Below are positions 11,126 to 21,601 of a DNA stretch of 64,000 nt, in pieces. Location: positions 215,662,633-215,726,632 of the forward strand of contig OZ010794.1 in assembly GCA_963932465.1 (NCBI GenBank). Reading direction: 5' to 3'. Source of the stretch: Maratus speciosus (Eukaryota; Arthropoda; Arachnida; Araneae; Salticidae). The position numbers were made by a program, and so were the translations under genes. Under the pieces are notes generated by a model. It had not been told where the DNA came from. It saw only the letters and a program-made list of their open reading frames with translations, and searched no databases. Every line of letters starts with the position of its first letter. Position 1 is the first letter of the stretch.

Positions 11126-12625
11126 TATTTGCATAAATATATATATTATGTATTAAATATCTATATATACTGACTATAGTATGTATTACTTGAAATGTTA
11201 TATTTTTGAAAATAAAATATTTAGCTTGCATAAATGAAATAAGTAAATCTCTTTAAGTACATTTTTTAAAATACGGTTTACATCATTTATTAAAAAAACT
11301 AATGATATGTCGTAAACCATAGTTAAATACATCTATATCAAAAACAATTATCTTGATATAACGCAATCTTTTCGGAAACAAAAAAATTAACTCCTTGGAA
11401 CAATAGAAGCTACTCTTTAAATACTTTATTTTAAATATGGTTTGCACCAATTATTAAATAATTAATGATATGTCCTAAATCATAAATAAATCTATCCGCA
11501 TTAGAGCAGATATATTCGCTGCTAAAACTTATACCTTGAAAAGTTTATCAAACACTTTTAAAAAACAGTGTTCTTCACGTATCAAATGACCTATCTAATG
11601 GATGATCAAAATCGATTGTGAAATGGAATTGGAGATCAAATAGATTTTGTAATTCATCCTGCGTGAAAATTCTAAATCTCGACGAAATAGATAAAAAAGA
11701 ATTCTTTAGAAAGAATAGAAAAATAAAGTTTATTCAAATATTATAAATAATTATTAATATTTATAGAAGTTTGTCCATCAATGTACTGAAACAATTAAAG
11801 ATAACAATATAAGCTAAGAAAGTGCTGTGATAAATGTTTTTTATTAGCATACATTCCATTTAAAATAATTATAAAAAATCTCCCTAATAAAATTAGTTAT
11901 AATATTTTTGCAGCTTTTTTTAAAAATAATTCTAAAACTTAATCCCTTTATGGTATAAGACGGTATGTACCGCAAAGGGTTAATAGATCAACAGAAAGTT
12001 CTATCCTCCCATTACATGTGACTTAATTAGGAATCAAAATGATGTCCTTTGGTGATAAGTAATTTTCTTGCCAGTCGGCAGTAGTGTGCTAAAATATTAT
12101 AAATAATAAAAATTTCGAATAGCATGTTCCCATGCGAACATACATTAATCAGTTAGTCTTGGCGAGATTAATCGACATATTAGTGAAGATTAGTGGGCGG
12201 TTAGCAGCTATAAATAATATATTTTGCAAACAAAATATTTAGCTCCTTCGAATAATACAAGTTAGTTTCTACTATCTATAAATACATTATTTTGTATATA
12301 GTTTGCACCAATTATTAAATAACTAATAATATGACCTAAATCATAACTAAATATAGACATATTCCATCAGACATATTCACTGATAAAACTTTTAAGACTA
12401 ATAACTTGAAAAGTTTTCAAACTCTTTTAAAAAAGAGCGTTCTTCACGTATCAAAAGACCTATCTGATGGATGATCAAAATCGATTGTCAAATGGAATTG
12501 GAGATCAAATGGATTTTGTAATTCATCCTGCGTGAAAATTCTAAATCTCGAAGAAATGAATAAAAAAAAAAATCTATCGAAAGATTAGAGAAGAAATGCA
12601 TTCAAGTAATATAAATAATTATTAA

Positions 12626-12825
12626 CCCTCCGTCTACCAGACGGGTCCATTGGACCCGACAGGTACATACAAAATATTCATTCAAACCAGAAATTTCTTT
12701 AAAATAAACTAAGTATATAAACCAGACAGAAATAAGGTAAATAAATAAGTTAAATAGTTTTAAATAAAAATTCTGGTGTAGAACGTTTTATTAAAACTTG
12801 AATAAAATTCTCGGTAGATCTATGG
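12626..12825. mobile_element. TTAA-bounded MITE, type 3-related
   Basis: A 200-bp element flanked by TTAA at 12622-12625 and 12826-12829. Its ends contain CCCTCCGTCTACC and the inverse CCATAGATCTACCG, and its interior matches 7004-7202. The preceding array unit has the empty site (TAATTATTAATATTTATA near 11745), confirming the insertion boundaries. Confidence 0.8.
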
Positions 12826-13257
12826 TTAATATTTATAAAAATTTATACATCAATGTATTGAACAAATTAATCTTAAAAATATAAGTTACGAAAATGCAGT
12901 GAGAATTTTTTTTTTATTACTATAATAAAATTACTATAAAAATTCTCCCTAATAAATTTATATAACATTTTTTTCAACTTTTTAAAAAATTCTAAAAACT
13001 TAACCCCTATGTGGTCTGTGTCGATATCTACCGCAAATGGTTAATATATCGGCATAAAGTTCTATCCTTCCATTATAAGTGACTGAATTATGGAATCGAA
13101 ATTATGTCATTTGTCGATAAGTAATTTTTATTGCCAATCGGCAGTAGTGTGCAAAAAGATCTGAAATATTAACCCATTAAAGCCGGAATTTAAATACTTT
13201 ATTCTAAATCAACAATTATTAAATAACTAATGATATGACCTAAATCATAACTAAATA

Positions 13258-13532
13258 CGGGGTGATCGGAAAATAACTGGACAAATTTTAAAGGGTGGTA
13301 GGGGGAACCTAAAGAAACATTTTTCGTCTTATAATGTATTTCCGAAATGGCGCGTTTAAGTGCTGGTGACGAAGAAAAATGTGAAAGTTGCAATGAAAGC
13401 TAGCATATATGTACCAGTAGATGGTGCTTATGTTCTTAATTTTCGGACAAACATTCTATGATTAAAATAATGCTTATTTTAGTTTTCTCTACCACCCTTT
13501 AAAATTTGACCAGTTATTTTTCGATCACGCTG
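13258..13532. mobile_element. TA-flanked MITE with ~44-bp inverted ends
   Basis: A 275-bp element flanked by TA (13256-13257, 13533-13534). The ends read GGTGATCGGAAAATAACTGG and GCGTGATCGAAAAATAACTG (inverse), followed by AAATTTTAAAGGGTGGTAG. The TA target and GGTGATCg-type ends point to a mariner-superfamily non-autonomous element. It interrupts the third array unit; the two other units lack it. Confidence 0.85.
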
Positions 13533-14170
13533 TATATCCATTTTGCAACAAATATATTCACTGATGAAACTTTTAAGACTATTTCCTTGGAAAGTTTTCA
13601 AACTCTTTTAAAAAACAGTGTTCTTAAAGTATCAAAAGACCTATCTGATGGATGACCAAAATTGATTGTCAAATGGAATTGGAGATCAAATGGAGTTTGT
13701 AATTCATCCTGCGCAAAAATTCTAAATCTCGAAGAATAAAATTAAAAATAATTCTATCGAAAGATAAAGTCTTGACAATATTGAAAATAAGTTCAATCAA
13801 ATAATATAAATACTAATTATTATTTATAAAACTTCAACCAGCAATGTATTGAAACAAATAAATGAAACAACATAATTTAAAAAAGCGCACTGAGAAATGG
13901 TTTTTATTACTATAAATGTAAAATGTAATAATTATAAATTGAAAATGATGTGATTTGGTGAAAAATGGCTCTCATCATTCTCAACGTTATTTAGTGATAT
14001 GAGAAAGTGGAATTTAGAGGCACACCATAGCTATAATATTTACTGGTGGGATTTCAGAAACAAACCAAATTTTTTTTACTAGACAAAAAGGTGGAAGATT
14101 TAATAATGACTTGGAATTGCTTTGGATTAAATGCAGTGTTGCCAGATTGGGGACTTTTCAATTCAGATTA

Positions 14171-14515
14171 TTTGACTGCCACCACTTTTTAAAAATAGTA
14201 TATCGCTTATTTTTCAAAAAAAAATAATCTGTTTATAACACGTTCGCGCCGGCGCGGTGGGTCACACTCGACTGTCTCAGAACTGCCAAGTCTCCGGTTT
14301 TTTGGATACCAGTATTTTAATACAGAAAATGTTGTTTTATTTAATTAGAACAATTGGACGATTCAAAACAACAACATCTTCTCGAAAATAATAGTGGTGT
14401 GCAAAAAGCTGGAGACTTGACAACGCTGAGACGATCGAGTGTGACCCACCGCGCCGGCGTGAACGTGTTAAATAGGGCGAATATTTCTTTTTTCAAAAAG
14501 CGGTGACAGTCAACA
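14171..14515. repeat. outer inverted repeat around a MITE
   Basis: GACTGCCACCACTTTTTAAA on the left pairs with GACTGTCACCGCTTTTTGAA (inverse) on the right, on either side of the miniature element at 14239-14467. This looks like an older foldback element with a younger one inserted in its centre. Confidence 0.5.
14239..14467. mobile_element. GC-rich-ended TTAA MITE
   Basis: A 229-bp element with ~57-bp inverted ends beginning CACGTTCGCGCCGGCGCGGT and CACGTTCACGCCGGCGCGGT (inverse). TTAA is intact on the right (14468-14471) and altered to ATAA on the left. The ends include a GTGGGTCACACTCGA block. The interior has no gene. Confidence 0.76.
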
Positions 14516-14579
14516 ATCCGTCAACATTTATGAAATAGCTAAAGGTTGGATAGTTTTTTATATCTTTTATTTGACTGTT

Positions 14580-14719
14580 GAAATTTCATCATTAAACCAG
14601 TCAAAAATCTCTATTAAATTTTAGTGGTAGCTATGGATTTGCCGAAGCGTGGAATGGCTCGAAGGCTGCGCGATCTTGTTTACGTTTTGGGCCCAGGCTG
14701 TTGAAACGTAAATCGTAGG
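14580..14719. mobile_element. right part of a type 1 TTAA MITE, split by piggyBac
   Basis: This matches the right half of the element at 167-377 (ATTAAACnAGTC, TATTAAATTTTAGTGGTAGC, ATGGATTTGCC, then AAATCGTAGG). The missing tip, TTAAGGGGTTAA, is found at 19017-19028, immediately beyond the piggyBac-like element. The insertion used the internal TTAA of the MITE's own end. The left half is not recognisable. Confidence 0.68.
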
Positions 14720-14984
14720 TTAACACTAGAACCGCCAAGGCAGTCATTTGACCGTTTCGAAACTTTCATTCCGTACCAATTTGTTTCCATTTAGAGTATA
14801 ACTTTCAGTTTCCGTGACTTTTCCTAAGATTCGAAAAGCTATGATATGACAGTGATAATTTTTCCAGTCAACCAAAATTTATGAAGTATTGCAGTAGTAT
14901 AAGTAGAACCGCCGAAGCGGTCAAAATGACCGCCGTCAATTTTAATGCACATTTTATCTAGTAGATGTCGCAACAGTCCATACT

Positions 14985-15540
14985 TCATACAACCACACTT
15001 CAACAAAGGTTACAAAATTACCACATATAACTTCTTTAGTTCACTGCCCCTTGCAGAAAAGCTGAAGTTACTAAAAACAAGAATTGTTGGCACAGTCAGT
15101 CACGGACGAAAAACAAAATTCCACGGGCCATAAAATCTGAAAAAAGTCTTTGTACAGAGCCAAATTCATGCCAAGGATGATATTATGTTGAGTTTATCGA
15201 GGGAAGAAAAATAAATACCGTAATTTACGGTGTATAACTCGCAGTTCCAACAATTCAGTTTGGACCCATAAATTTTATTCAGTATTTGAAGACCAATACT
15301 TACCGTAATCTAAAAAGTTACATTTAATTAAAAAAAAATTTTGGATCGAAACACGATTGTTTGACCCGCGGGCTATAGACTGTAAATTATAGTATGTTTT
15401 AAATCGAAGTTCCCGGCATCCATCAGTTACATTGGAAACTGGAGATAAACACTTACCAGAAACTGTACAGTTCTATAAATCTACAAAATTTGGCATCGAC
15501 CTGCTCGACCAAATGGCACTGAAGTATTCTACATAAGCTA
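14985..15540 (+). pseudogene. piggyBac transposase remnant
   Basis: The reading GYKITTYNFFSSLPLAEKL followed by RIVGTV (about 15008-15105) corresponds to the conserved piggyBac block containing the catalytic Asp, which here reads TTYNFF instead of TTDNFF. Further on, KFGIDLLDQMALKYS (about 15482-15530) matches the later conserved block with the catalytic Asp of the GVDLxDQM motif. Between them the frame is broken by several stops (first at 15131-15133) and shifts. The N-terminal third of a normal ~600-residue transposase has no room before 14985 and is missing. It is inactive. Identification is from motif recognition only. Confidence 0.72.
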
Positions 15541-15902
15541 GTTCTAGACGATGACCTCTACAATTGTTTTATAATTTTCTTGGTCTAGCGAGCATCAAAT
15601 CTGAAAAACACAGTCGATAAAGGTGTTAAATACCAGTATTTTGTTAAAGAGAAATTCACGTTCTTTAATCACTTTATATTATTCGTAGTATTTTCTAGAA
15701 GAAAATACTGGTATATCCTTTTTTTTTTTTTTTTTTTTTTGGCTGTATTTTTTCCTGACCATTCGCCACCCTTAATATTTTATTACTCAGGGGATAAATT
15801 TAAATATTTGTTTTCACAAATTTATTCTTGTTTTTAGCAATTTCGAATTCTCATGAAGAATAATTTTTGCTGTAAAAATATTCTTAAAATAAAAAATATA
15901 TA

Positions 15903-15904
<2 letters not shown>

Positions 15905-15970
<66 letters not shown>
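15905..15970. repeat. (AT)33 microsatellite
   Basis: An uninterrupted AT dinucleotide run of about 66 bp. A T tract lies 165 bp upstream (about 15719-15740). Confidence 0.96.
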
Positions 15971-15972
<2 letters not shown>

Positions 15973-16128
15973 ATACAATATACTTATACCATAAAAATAT
16001 AATAAAAATTATAAAATATATTATTATATGGGCAATGATGGTAACAATAATAGGTAATAAACGGGACGAACAAGGGAACCACCTTTGGTGCTGCTCGAAC
16101 CCAGCATTGTGACCTGGTGTATTTTAAA

Positions 16129-16926
16129 CAAGCGTGTAGCGATCGCACTTTTTCCTTTTGATCCTGTGATCCTGCGGGATCAGCGCGCTCCGTGCATATC
16201 GTTCCGCGCATGACGTATTTTGCATCATACCCATACCGTCCGCACATTACATATATTTGTTTATATTTAGCTGTTACATAGATGTTTAGATGTAACATAA
16301 AATTACTAGAAATATATAAAAATTTATTATATTCAGAATTTAATGTGCCTTTAAATTATTAAAAAATAAATAAATTACTAAATCATTATAAAATTTCAAA
16401 TTATGAAAAAAATATGAACAGTTATTATTTATTCAATATTAAAAGTTCTTTTAAAATGATGATAAAAATTAAAATTATTAAATTTAAAATTATGAAAAAT
16501 ATTTAATTATTATTAAACTTAAAACATTCTTTATGATTAGCTTATCTTTACACCACTAGATGACGATACTAAAGGCATTAAATCTGTTGAAACTACGATC
16601 ACCATATCAGATATTTGGAAAATTCACAATTAAAAAAATTGTTAATAGTTGTACAAATATTGAAAAATATAAATTTTCAATTTTTATCTTAAAAAAAAAT
16701 TAGTTTTTTACAGCAATCTTGACATTCATTTTCATTCAGCTCCGTAAGGAATCGAACCCATGCCATTTTATCGGAAGTTGAACGTCATACCACTACACCA
16801 TAAAGTTCCTTAAACAATTTTGCTTACATTATTATTTTACACAAACATCCATACGTTATGCGCGGAGCACGCTGATCCCGCAGGATCACAGGATCAAAAT
16901 GAAAAAGTGTGATCGCTAGACGCTAA
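16129..16926. mobile_element. MULE-like element nested in piggyBac
   Basis: About 798 bp with inverted ends of roughly 65 bp (TAGCGATCGCAC, then TTTTGATCCTGTGATCCTGC, then GGGATCAGCG, and the inverse at 16857-16925). Both flanks carry the 11-bp direct repeat TGTATTTTAAA (16118-16128 and 16927-16937). A 9-11 bp duplication with long inverted ends suggests a Mutator-like non-autonomous element; the superfamily is inference. No transposase is visible. A tRNA-like segment lies inside. Confidence 0.62.
16741..16809 (-). pseudogene. tRNA-like segment (A and B boxes)
   Basis: On the minus strand, TGGTGTAGTGG (A-box-like) is followed about 40 bases later by GGGTTCGATTCC (B-box-like), the spacing of a tRNA. 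The acceptor and T stems do not pair well, so this is not a working tRNA. It could be a decayed tRNA pseudogene or a SINE head captured by the surrounding element. Confidence 0.35.
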
Positions 16927-17053
16927 TGTATTTTAAAGTCCTATATTAAGAAATTTGAGAATCGATAACATTTTTCTGTTAAAATAATATTTCTTGATTT
17001 TACAGCAGCATAACTTTCTGAAAATGCAATTTTCGAGACCACTTATCGAACTA

Positions 17054-18078
17054 CAGTATGACTTCAAAAATCCGGCATCATCGGGACCGAGACTATGCCG
17101 GATTTTTGAAGGGGTATCAAAAGTAGTAATTAGGAACATCAAAAGCAGTTTTATATTTTGGTATAGTTTTATATATTAATTGTGCCTTTAGCCATAATTT
17201 AATTCATTATTAAGTGATAATTATGTAAGAAAAAAGAGAAAATTAAATATTAAAAAAAACTTTCTTTAAGTGATATTTATTATGCTTCAGAAAAAAAAAA
17301 AAAAAAAAAAATCTGATAAAGAGTGAAATTTTTCTTCTCTTATAATTTCGGAAACATTGATGTCAACTTTGTTTGCTTCAATTTTTTTTACCATTCTTTA
17401 ACAAGTTTTTATTTATTTTTTGTTTTTTATACAAATGAAGAATGCCGGAAATACAGTCTCGTTTCCTTAAAACATATATTAATTCTGTAATCAAATTTAT
17501 GCATTTTTCTAGTGACACCTTTTTTCCTGCTGGTTGTTCACCATTGTCTTATGAGCTGTATCTAGCAGTATCGGCGATTCTAATTAGCACAGCATCAGTG
17601 ATCTTCCTGTACGTTAAATTTTTCGTTGTTGTTGCATTTTCATCAAAGCTTAACGAAACATCTATTTCCTTATTTTCGACACTTATTGCATTTTCAGATT
17701 TTGCGTATTCAATCAGCTCATAAATTACAGGATTTTCACGGCAAATTTAAAAGCCTGAAAGATTTTCCTCATTATTGATGTTGCAGGTGCCGAAAATTCG
17801 TTCCGGCCATACATTGTGCCATACATTTGCCAAAGTTGCCCCTAAAGTTGTTCCCGTTGCTAAGCAACAGTGAAGCTCCCAGAAAATTTGTTTATAGAAT
17901 AATCGCCTCTGACAAATGAAAAAAAAAAGTCAAATATTCTTTTTTTGAATTTTTACCTTCGATCTTGAAGTTTTTAATTCATAAAGAATTGCTATTTTTC
18001 TTCTCCCATAACTTACAAGCGTAAAAGAAAAAATTAGGGAAAAGATGGTTTTGATGCCGGATTTTTGAAGTCATACTG
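17054..18078 (-). mobile_element. pogo/Tigger-like element
   Basis: A 1025-bp element flanked by TA (17052-17053, 18079-18080) with inverted ends of 27 bp beginning CAGTATGACTTCAAAAATCC and followed by GGCATCA. The left end is followed at 17097 by an inverted copy of the same GGCA-TCC core, giving a subterminal hairpin. It is much shorter than a full element and retains only part of a transposase. Confidence 0.82.
17405..17725 (-). pseudogene. probable pogo/Tigger transposase C-terminus
   Basis: On the minus strand the frame reads ELIEYAKSENAISVENKEID, then ITDAVLIRIADTARYSS, a stop, then KVSLEKCINLITELIYVLRK and RDCISGILHLYKK. The paired alpha-helical style and the position at the end of a TA-flanked element fit the C-terminal tail of a Tigger-type transposase. 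The catalytic DDE domain is absent. A chance open frame is the alternative; the inverted ends are the firmer evidence. Confidence 0.42.
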
Positions 18079-18243
18079 TATTAACATTGAAGTTTTTTAA
18101 AGAAAAGCATTTAAAAATAAAAATTAATTAATAATAAGTATAAAATATTGAAAAAAGTTTAAAAATTCCTTCAAAAACCCACGAATTTGAATTTGAAAAA
18201 TTGCAATATTCTATCCACATTTTTGGCCTGAAAAAAGTTGGCT

Positions 18244-18244
<1 letters not shown>

Positions 18245-18287
<43 letters not shown>
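18245..18287. repeat. T43 tract
   Basis: An uninterrupted run of T. It lies in the piggyBac-like remnant and may be the complement of a retroposon poly(A) tail, though no retroposon body is recognised next to it. Confidence 0.93.
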
Positions 18288-18290
<3 letters not shown>

Positions 18291-19183
18291 TAGAGCTTTT
18301 CGGAAACCCTAGTCAAATGTCATAGATGTTTGTATTGCGTGAGGACTGGTTTGGACTTCAGTAGAAATTTTAACATCCGACCTAATTAGCCACAGAAATT
18401 TTTCTAAATTGTGCAACAATATTAATTTACTTTATGATTATTTTTAACAAAGGAGCATTTGTGACAGCAATATTTCGTTTTAAACATTCGAAACTTTATT
18501 CCACTTGATTCCAAACGCTTTTATCTTGAAAGATTTTATAGAAATATGTTTACTATTTATATATTTATCATCTGCATAGAAAAAAAAAGGAAAAACTTAA
18601 TTCCTTTTTGTTATGCTATAAATTATCAGACAAATCGCAATCTGATATAATTATAATATGTACTGCCAATTTACTTCGAGGATAAAGCGGTCCGAAAAAT
18701 TGTAGCGCCATACTTGGCGACTTAACTGACTTTTGGCGTGAAATAAACAATTAAAAATGTAATAATAAAAAATTAAAAGTATAAAAAATTATATAAAATA
18801 TGATTTTAACAGACAAATTTTATCGGATATCTAACTTTTATGTATAGGGCTACAAAATGCACCATGTCTCAATGCTAGGTGCCAGCAGCACCAAAAGTGG
18901 TTCTCTTGTAAGAGTAAAAAATGGCAAGTAAGCAATAGTTGAGTATGGTAATCCACATCGGTCAAAATGACCGCTTTGGCGGTTATAAGTATACGCTTTT
19001 GTCAACGGTTCTAGTGTTAAGGGGTTAATAGCGACATACCGATTGCTGTAAATGCGTAGAGACATTTAGGATATTAACTAGGTAAGTTTATTTGGCCATT
19101 TTCATATATTGCATAGCTGCCAAATTTTACGCTTCCTAACACTAAAACTTTATAGTAAATATTGTCTTATTCAATCGTCACTT

Positions 19184-19768
19184 TGGCGCGTTGTCATAAA
19201 TGAAACTAAAACTACTGCAGTATATTTCTCTCGCAAAATAATTTTCCCTAACAGAATCATTATTAACAACACTGTTATCCCTTGGTCAGGCCAAGCTAAG
19301 TATCTTGGGGTCATTCTGGACCGCCGCTTAACCTGGAAAAAGCACACTTTCTCCATCAGAGGTAAAATCGATGGAGCCTTTAACTCTATAAAACCTCTCC
19401 TTAACAGTAAAAACTTGTCTGTCCACAATAAATTAATTCTCTATAACTCATGCATCCTTCCCATCATAACCTATGCCAGTCCGGTCTGGGGCTTCACTTG
19501 TAAGACCACTATGGACAACCTTAGTCGCTTGCACAATTCCAACCTGCGTACTGTCCGTAACGCATCTCGTTATCTTCGCAACTCCACGGTCCGAAGAGAC
19601 CTAAAAACTACTACATTACGTAAGCGCATTAACGACTTATCCAAAAAATTTTATGAAAAAAATTTTGACCTCCCTAATGAAATCGTAGCGGAGCTACCGG
19701 ATTATGACGCTTTTGAACCCCACCATCGGAAACGGCCCAGGTTTTCCATAATTATGGACACCCAGTAA
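19184..19768 (+). pseudogene. Jockey-type LINE reverse transcriptase C-terminus (5' truncated)
   Basis: The frame from WRVVINETKTTAVYFS through AKYLGVILDRRLTWKKHT, LLYNSCILPIITYASPVWGF and LRTVRNASRYLRNSTVRRDL is the C-terminal part of a Jockey-clade non-LTR reverse transcriptase (thumb and downstream region). It ends at TAA 19766-19768. The catalytic palm, the endonuclease and ORF1 are absent, as expected for a 5'-truncated copy made by target-primed reverse transcription. The frame is open for about 195 codons, so the copy is not very old. There is no plausible ATG at the junction, so it is not a gene. An A-run and a short hairpin follow at about 19836-19875. Confidence 0.86.
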
Positions 19769-20228
19769 CATCTGAGTTCGCCACGCTATATTTTGCCTCC
19801 TCTATATTTTTCTTACCTTTTTATACTTTTCTTTAAAAAAAAAAAAACCCTCTCTATAAACTATAGAGACCATAAAAATTGAAAAACTTAAAAAATAAAA
19901 TGTATGGCCCTGATTAGTCCCTTTTTTTTTTTTTTTTTTTTGGTTGGATGTTGTGGTTTTGCCACCCTAGCTTTTCTTGCCCTTGCTTGTGTGTGTTTCT
20001 CTGAACAGTACTAACTTTAACTTTCTAAATTCCTTATAGTAGTTTTATAACTACAGTTTGACTTTACTTATTTTAAGATTCATGTATTTTTTAAGATTTA
20101 TTGTTAACTTTCTTTCATCTTAAGATTTTACTTAAATTTAATTTTATTCCTATTTTTCTTAAATCTCTTATTTTTCTCTTGTTAACTTCATTTTCTCTTC
20201 TAGTAGCATTGCTACAGTTTAACTTTAT
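19769..20228. other. LINE 3' untranslated region and flank
   Basis: An A-rich run at about 19836-19848, the hairpin CTCTCTATAAACTATAGAG just after it and a T-rich run near 19921-19942 suggest the 3' end of the LINE lies here. The exact end and target duplication are not resolved. Confidence 0.4.
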
Positions 20229-20429
20229 CCCAATGGCTCATTAAAACATAAGACATTCCAATTTCCTAGTCTGGGTGTTAAGGTGATAACAGCTAGGAAA
20301 CCCCTCAATGCTGATTACCTGTTCAGTACCTGTTCAGAACAGTAAAGCAGCGTGTAGGGGTTTCCTAGTTGTAATCAACTTAACACCCAGTCTGTAGATA
20401 TGATATCTTACAATTAATGAGCCATTGGG
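20229..20429. mobile_element. near-perfect hairpin MITE
   Basis: About 201 bp made almost wholly of two inverted arms of ~95 bp, starting CCCAATGGCTCATTAA on both strands and sharing CTGGGTGTTAAG and CTAGGAAACCCCT. No target duplication is obvious. It would form a strong hairpin if transcribed. Confidence 0.75.
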
Positions 20430-20512
20430 TAAAAAAAGAGATGTAGTTGTTTAAAAACTACATTAAAAATTGAAAAAAGTATTAAAGATAGACACTAGCA
20501 CTAGGTGCTTAA

Positions 20513-20716
20513 CCCCTTGAGGGGCAAGCAATTGCGTTTGTGTAATGCTGAATTCCCACCGGAAAATTAGAAAATTTTTATTTCAAAATAAGGAAAAGCA
20601 ATTTCACGACCTTTTTTACACCAAAGTTAGAAAAGTAAAATTTCGTAATTTTTTTCTGGTGTAAATCTTCATTAATCGTAGGTGGGATAAAGTATATCCC
20701 ACCGCCCCTCAAGGGG
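20513..20716. mobile_element. TTAA-bounded MITE, type 4
   Basis: A 204-bp element with perfect 13-bp ends CCCCTTGAGGGGC, flanked by TTAA at 20509-20512 and 20717-20720. Each end is itself a short palindrome. The interior contains AAAGTTAGAAAAGTAAAATT and is unrelated to type 2. Confidence 0.84.
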
Positions 20717-21601
20717 TTAAGTAATAGAGATAAAATTTAAATTTAAGTTTAATAACTAGAAAGATAAGTTAAAGTTATATTTAAATATAGTTATAGCTGT
20801 AATTGCCAGAACTACTATAAATGACTAAGCAAGGCGAAAACCTCTATTAAATTTTAATGGTAGTAAAAAAGCGTAAATGTTGTCAGCTTGGTATATTGTA
20901 TTAAAATTATGTTTAAAGCAAATATTATAATTAACATGTGTTGAGTCAGCATAATCCTCTATTAATGTTTTTTCTTTAACCAGGCATTTAAATATGTATT
21001 TCAAGATGATCAAAATAGAAAAATACGCTTATTTAAAAATCTTAACTTTTAAAAAGGTATAAGAAACGTTGTGTATATTTCAGTAACATAATATTGACAC
21101 ATGATTACGTAATTTGCAATAATATTATATGATGGAAATTCTGGAAAATCCTGTATAAATTAAAAACTCCTAAATAATGTTTATTTTAATGCTGTTGAGT
21201 AAGATAATTTTGCAAACAGTGTACCATTCGGTAGCTTAAATGCTGTCTCTGATTAAAACAGGATGCAATTGAGTTATGCCCTGGTTTACGATGCCATAAT
21301 TTTTGTCAGCACTATTAAAAATCTGATGCCTTAATTCTGTTTTCACTTTTTGCTCATTATAATCGATATTTTCTAATTTTAAATTAGAAAACGATAAAAC
21401 CTAAATAAAACTATGTTTATCTAAATGAGTATTTATTTATTTTTTGTATATATTTTATTTATTTATTTATTGAAATGCACACTACAGACGAAACCATCGA
21501 CAGTGTTGCAAGAACTTAATAAAAGATAATGAAAAACTTACATATATATAAATATATATAAATAAATCACATACAACACGAATACAAACACAAATTAAGA
21601 G

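Larger units (their letters stand above)
11215..13960. repeat. tandem array of ~0.87-0.9 kb units
   Basis: Three diverged units lie head to tail at about 11380-12190, 12225-13165 and 13185-13960, with a partial unit from 11215. A shared block (TTCTTCACGTATC, then GGATGATCAAAATCGATTG) starts at 11571, 12440 and 13621. Spacing is 869 bp, then 904 bp after subtracting a nested 275-bp element and its TA. CGGCAGTAGTGTGC occurs near the end of the first two units. No coding capacity is seen; it may be satellite-like DNA or a duplicated old repeat. Confidence 0.78.
14724..19016 (+). mobile_element. old piggyBac-like element with nested insertions
   Basis: TTAA at 14720-14723 and 19017-19020 bounds ends reading CACTAGAACCGCC and CACTAGAACCGTT (inverse). 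A subterminal palindromic motif, AACCGCCgAAGCGGTCA, occurs inside each end in inverted orientation (14905-14930 and 18960-18984). The flanks are the two halves of a type 1 MITE tip, which shows this is one insertion. Subtracting the pogo-like element (17054-18078) and the MULE-like element (16129-16926) leaves about 2.45 kb, the usual size for piggyBac. A degenerate transposase lies in the left part. Confidence 0.78.

Noticed and set aside
15984..16298. 104-codon minus-strand open frame as a gene
   Set aside because: It crosses the edge of the nested MULE-like element and its inverted repeat, so it cannot be an old conserved frame.
16741..16809. Functional tRNA gene
   Set aside because: A and B boxes are present, but the acceptor and T stems do not pair.
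17442..17723. 93-codon plus-strand frame with hydrophobic stretches as a membrane protein
   Set aside because: The minus strand over the same interval fits a transposase tail inside a TA-flanked element better; the hydrophobic plus frame is probably its shadow.
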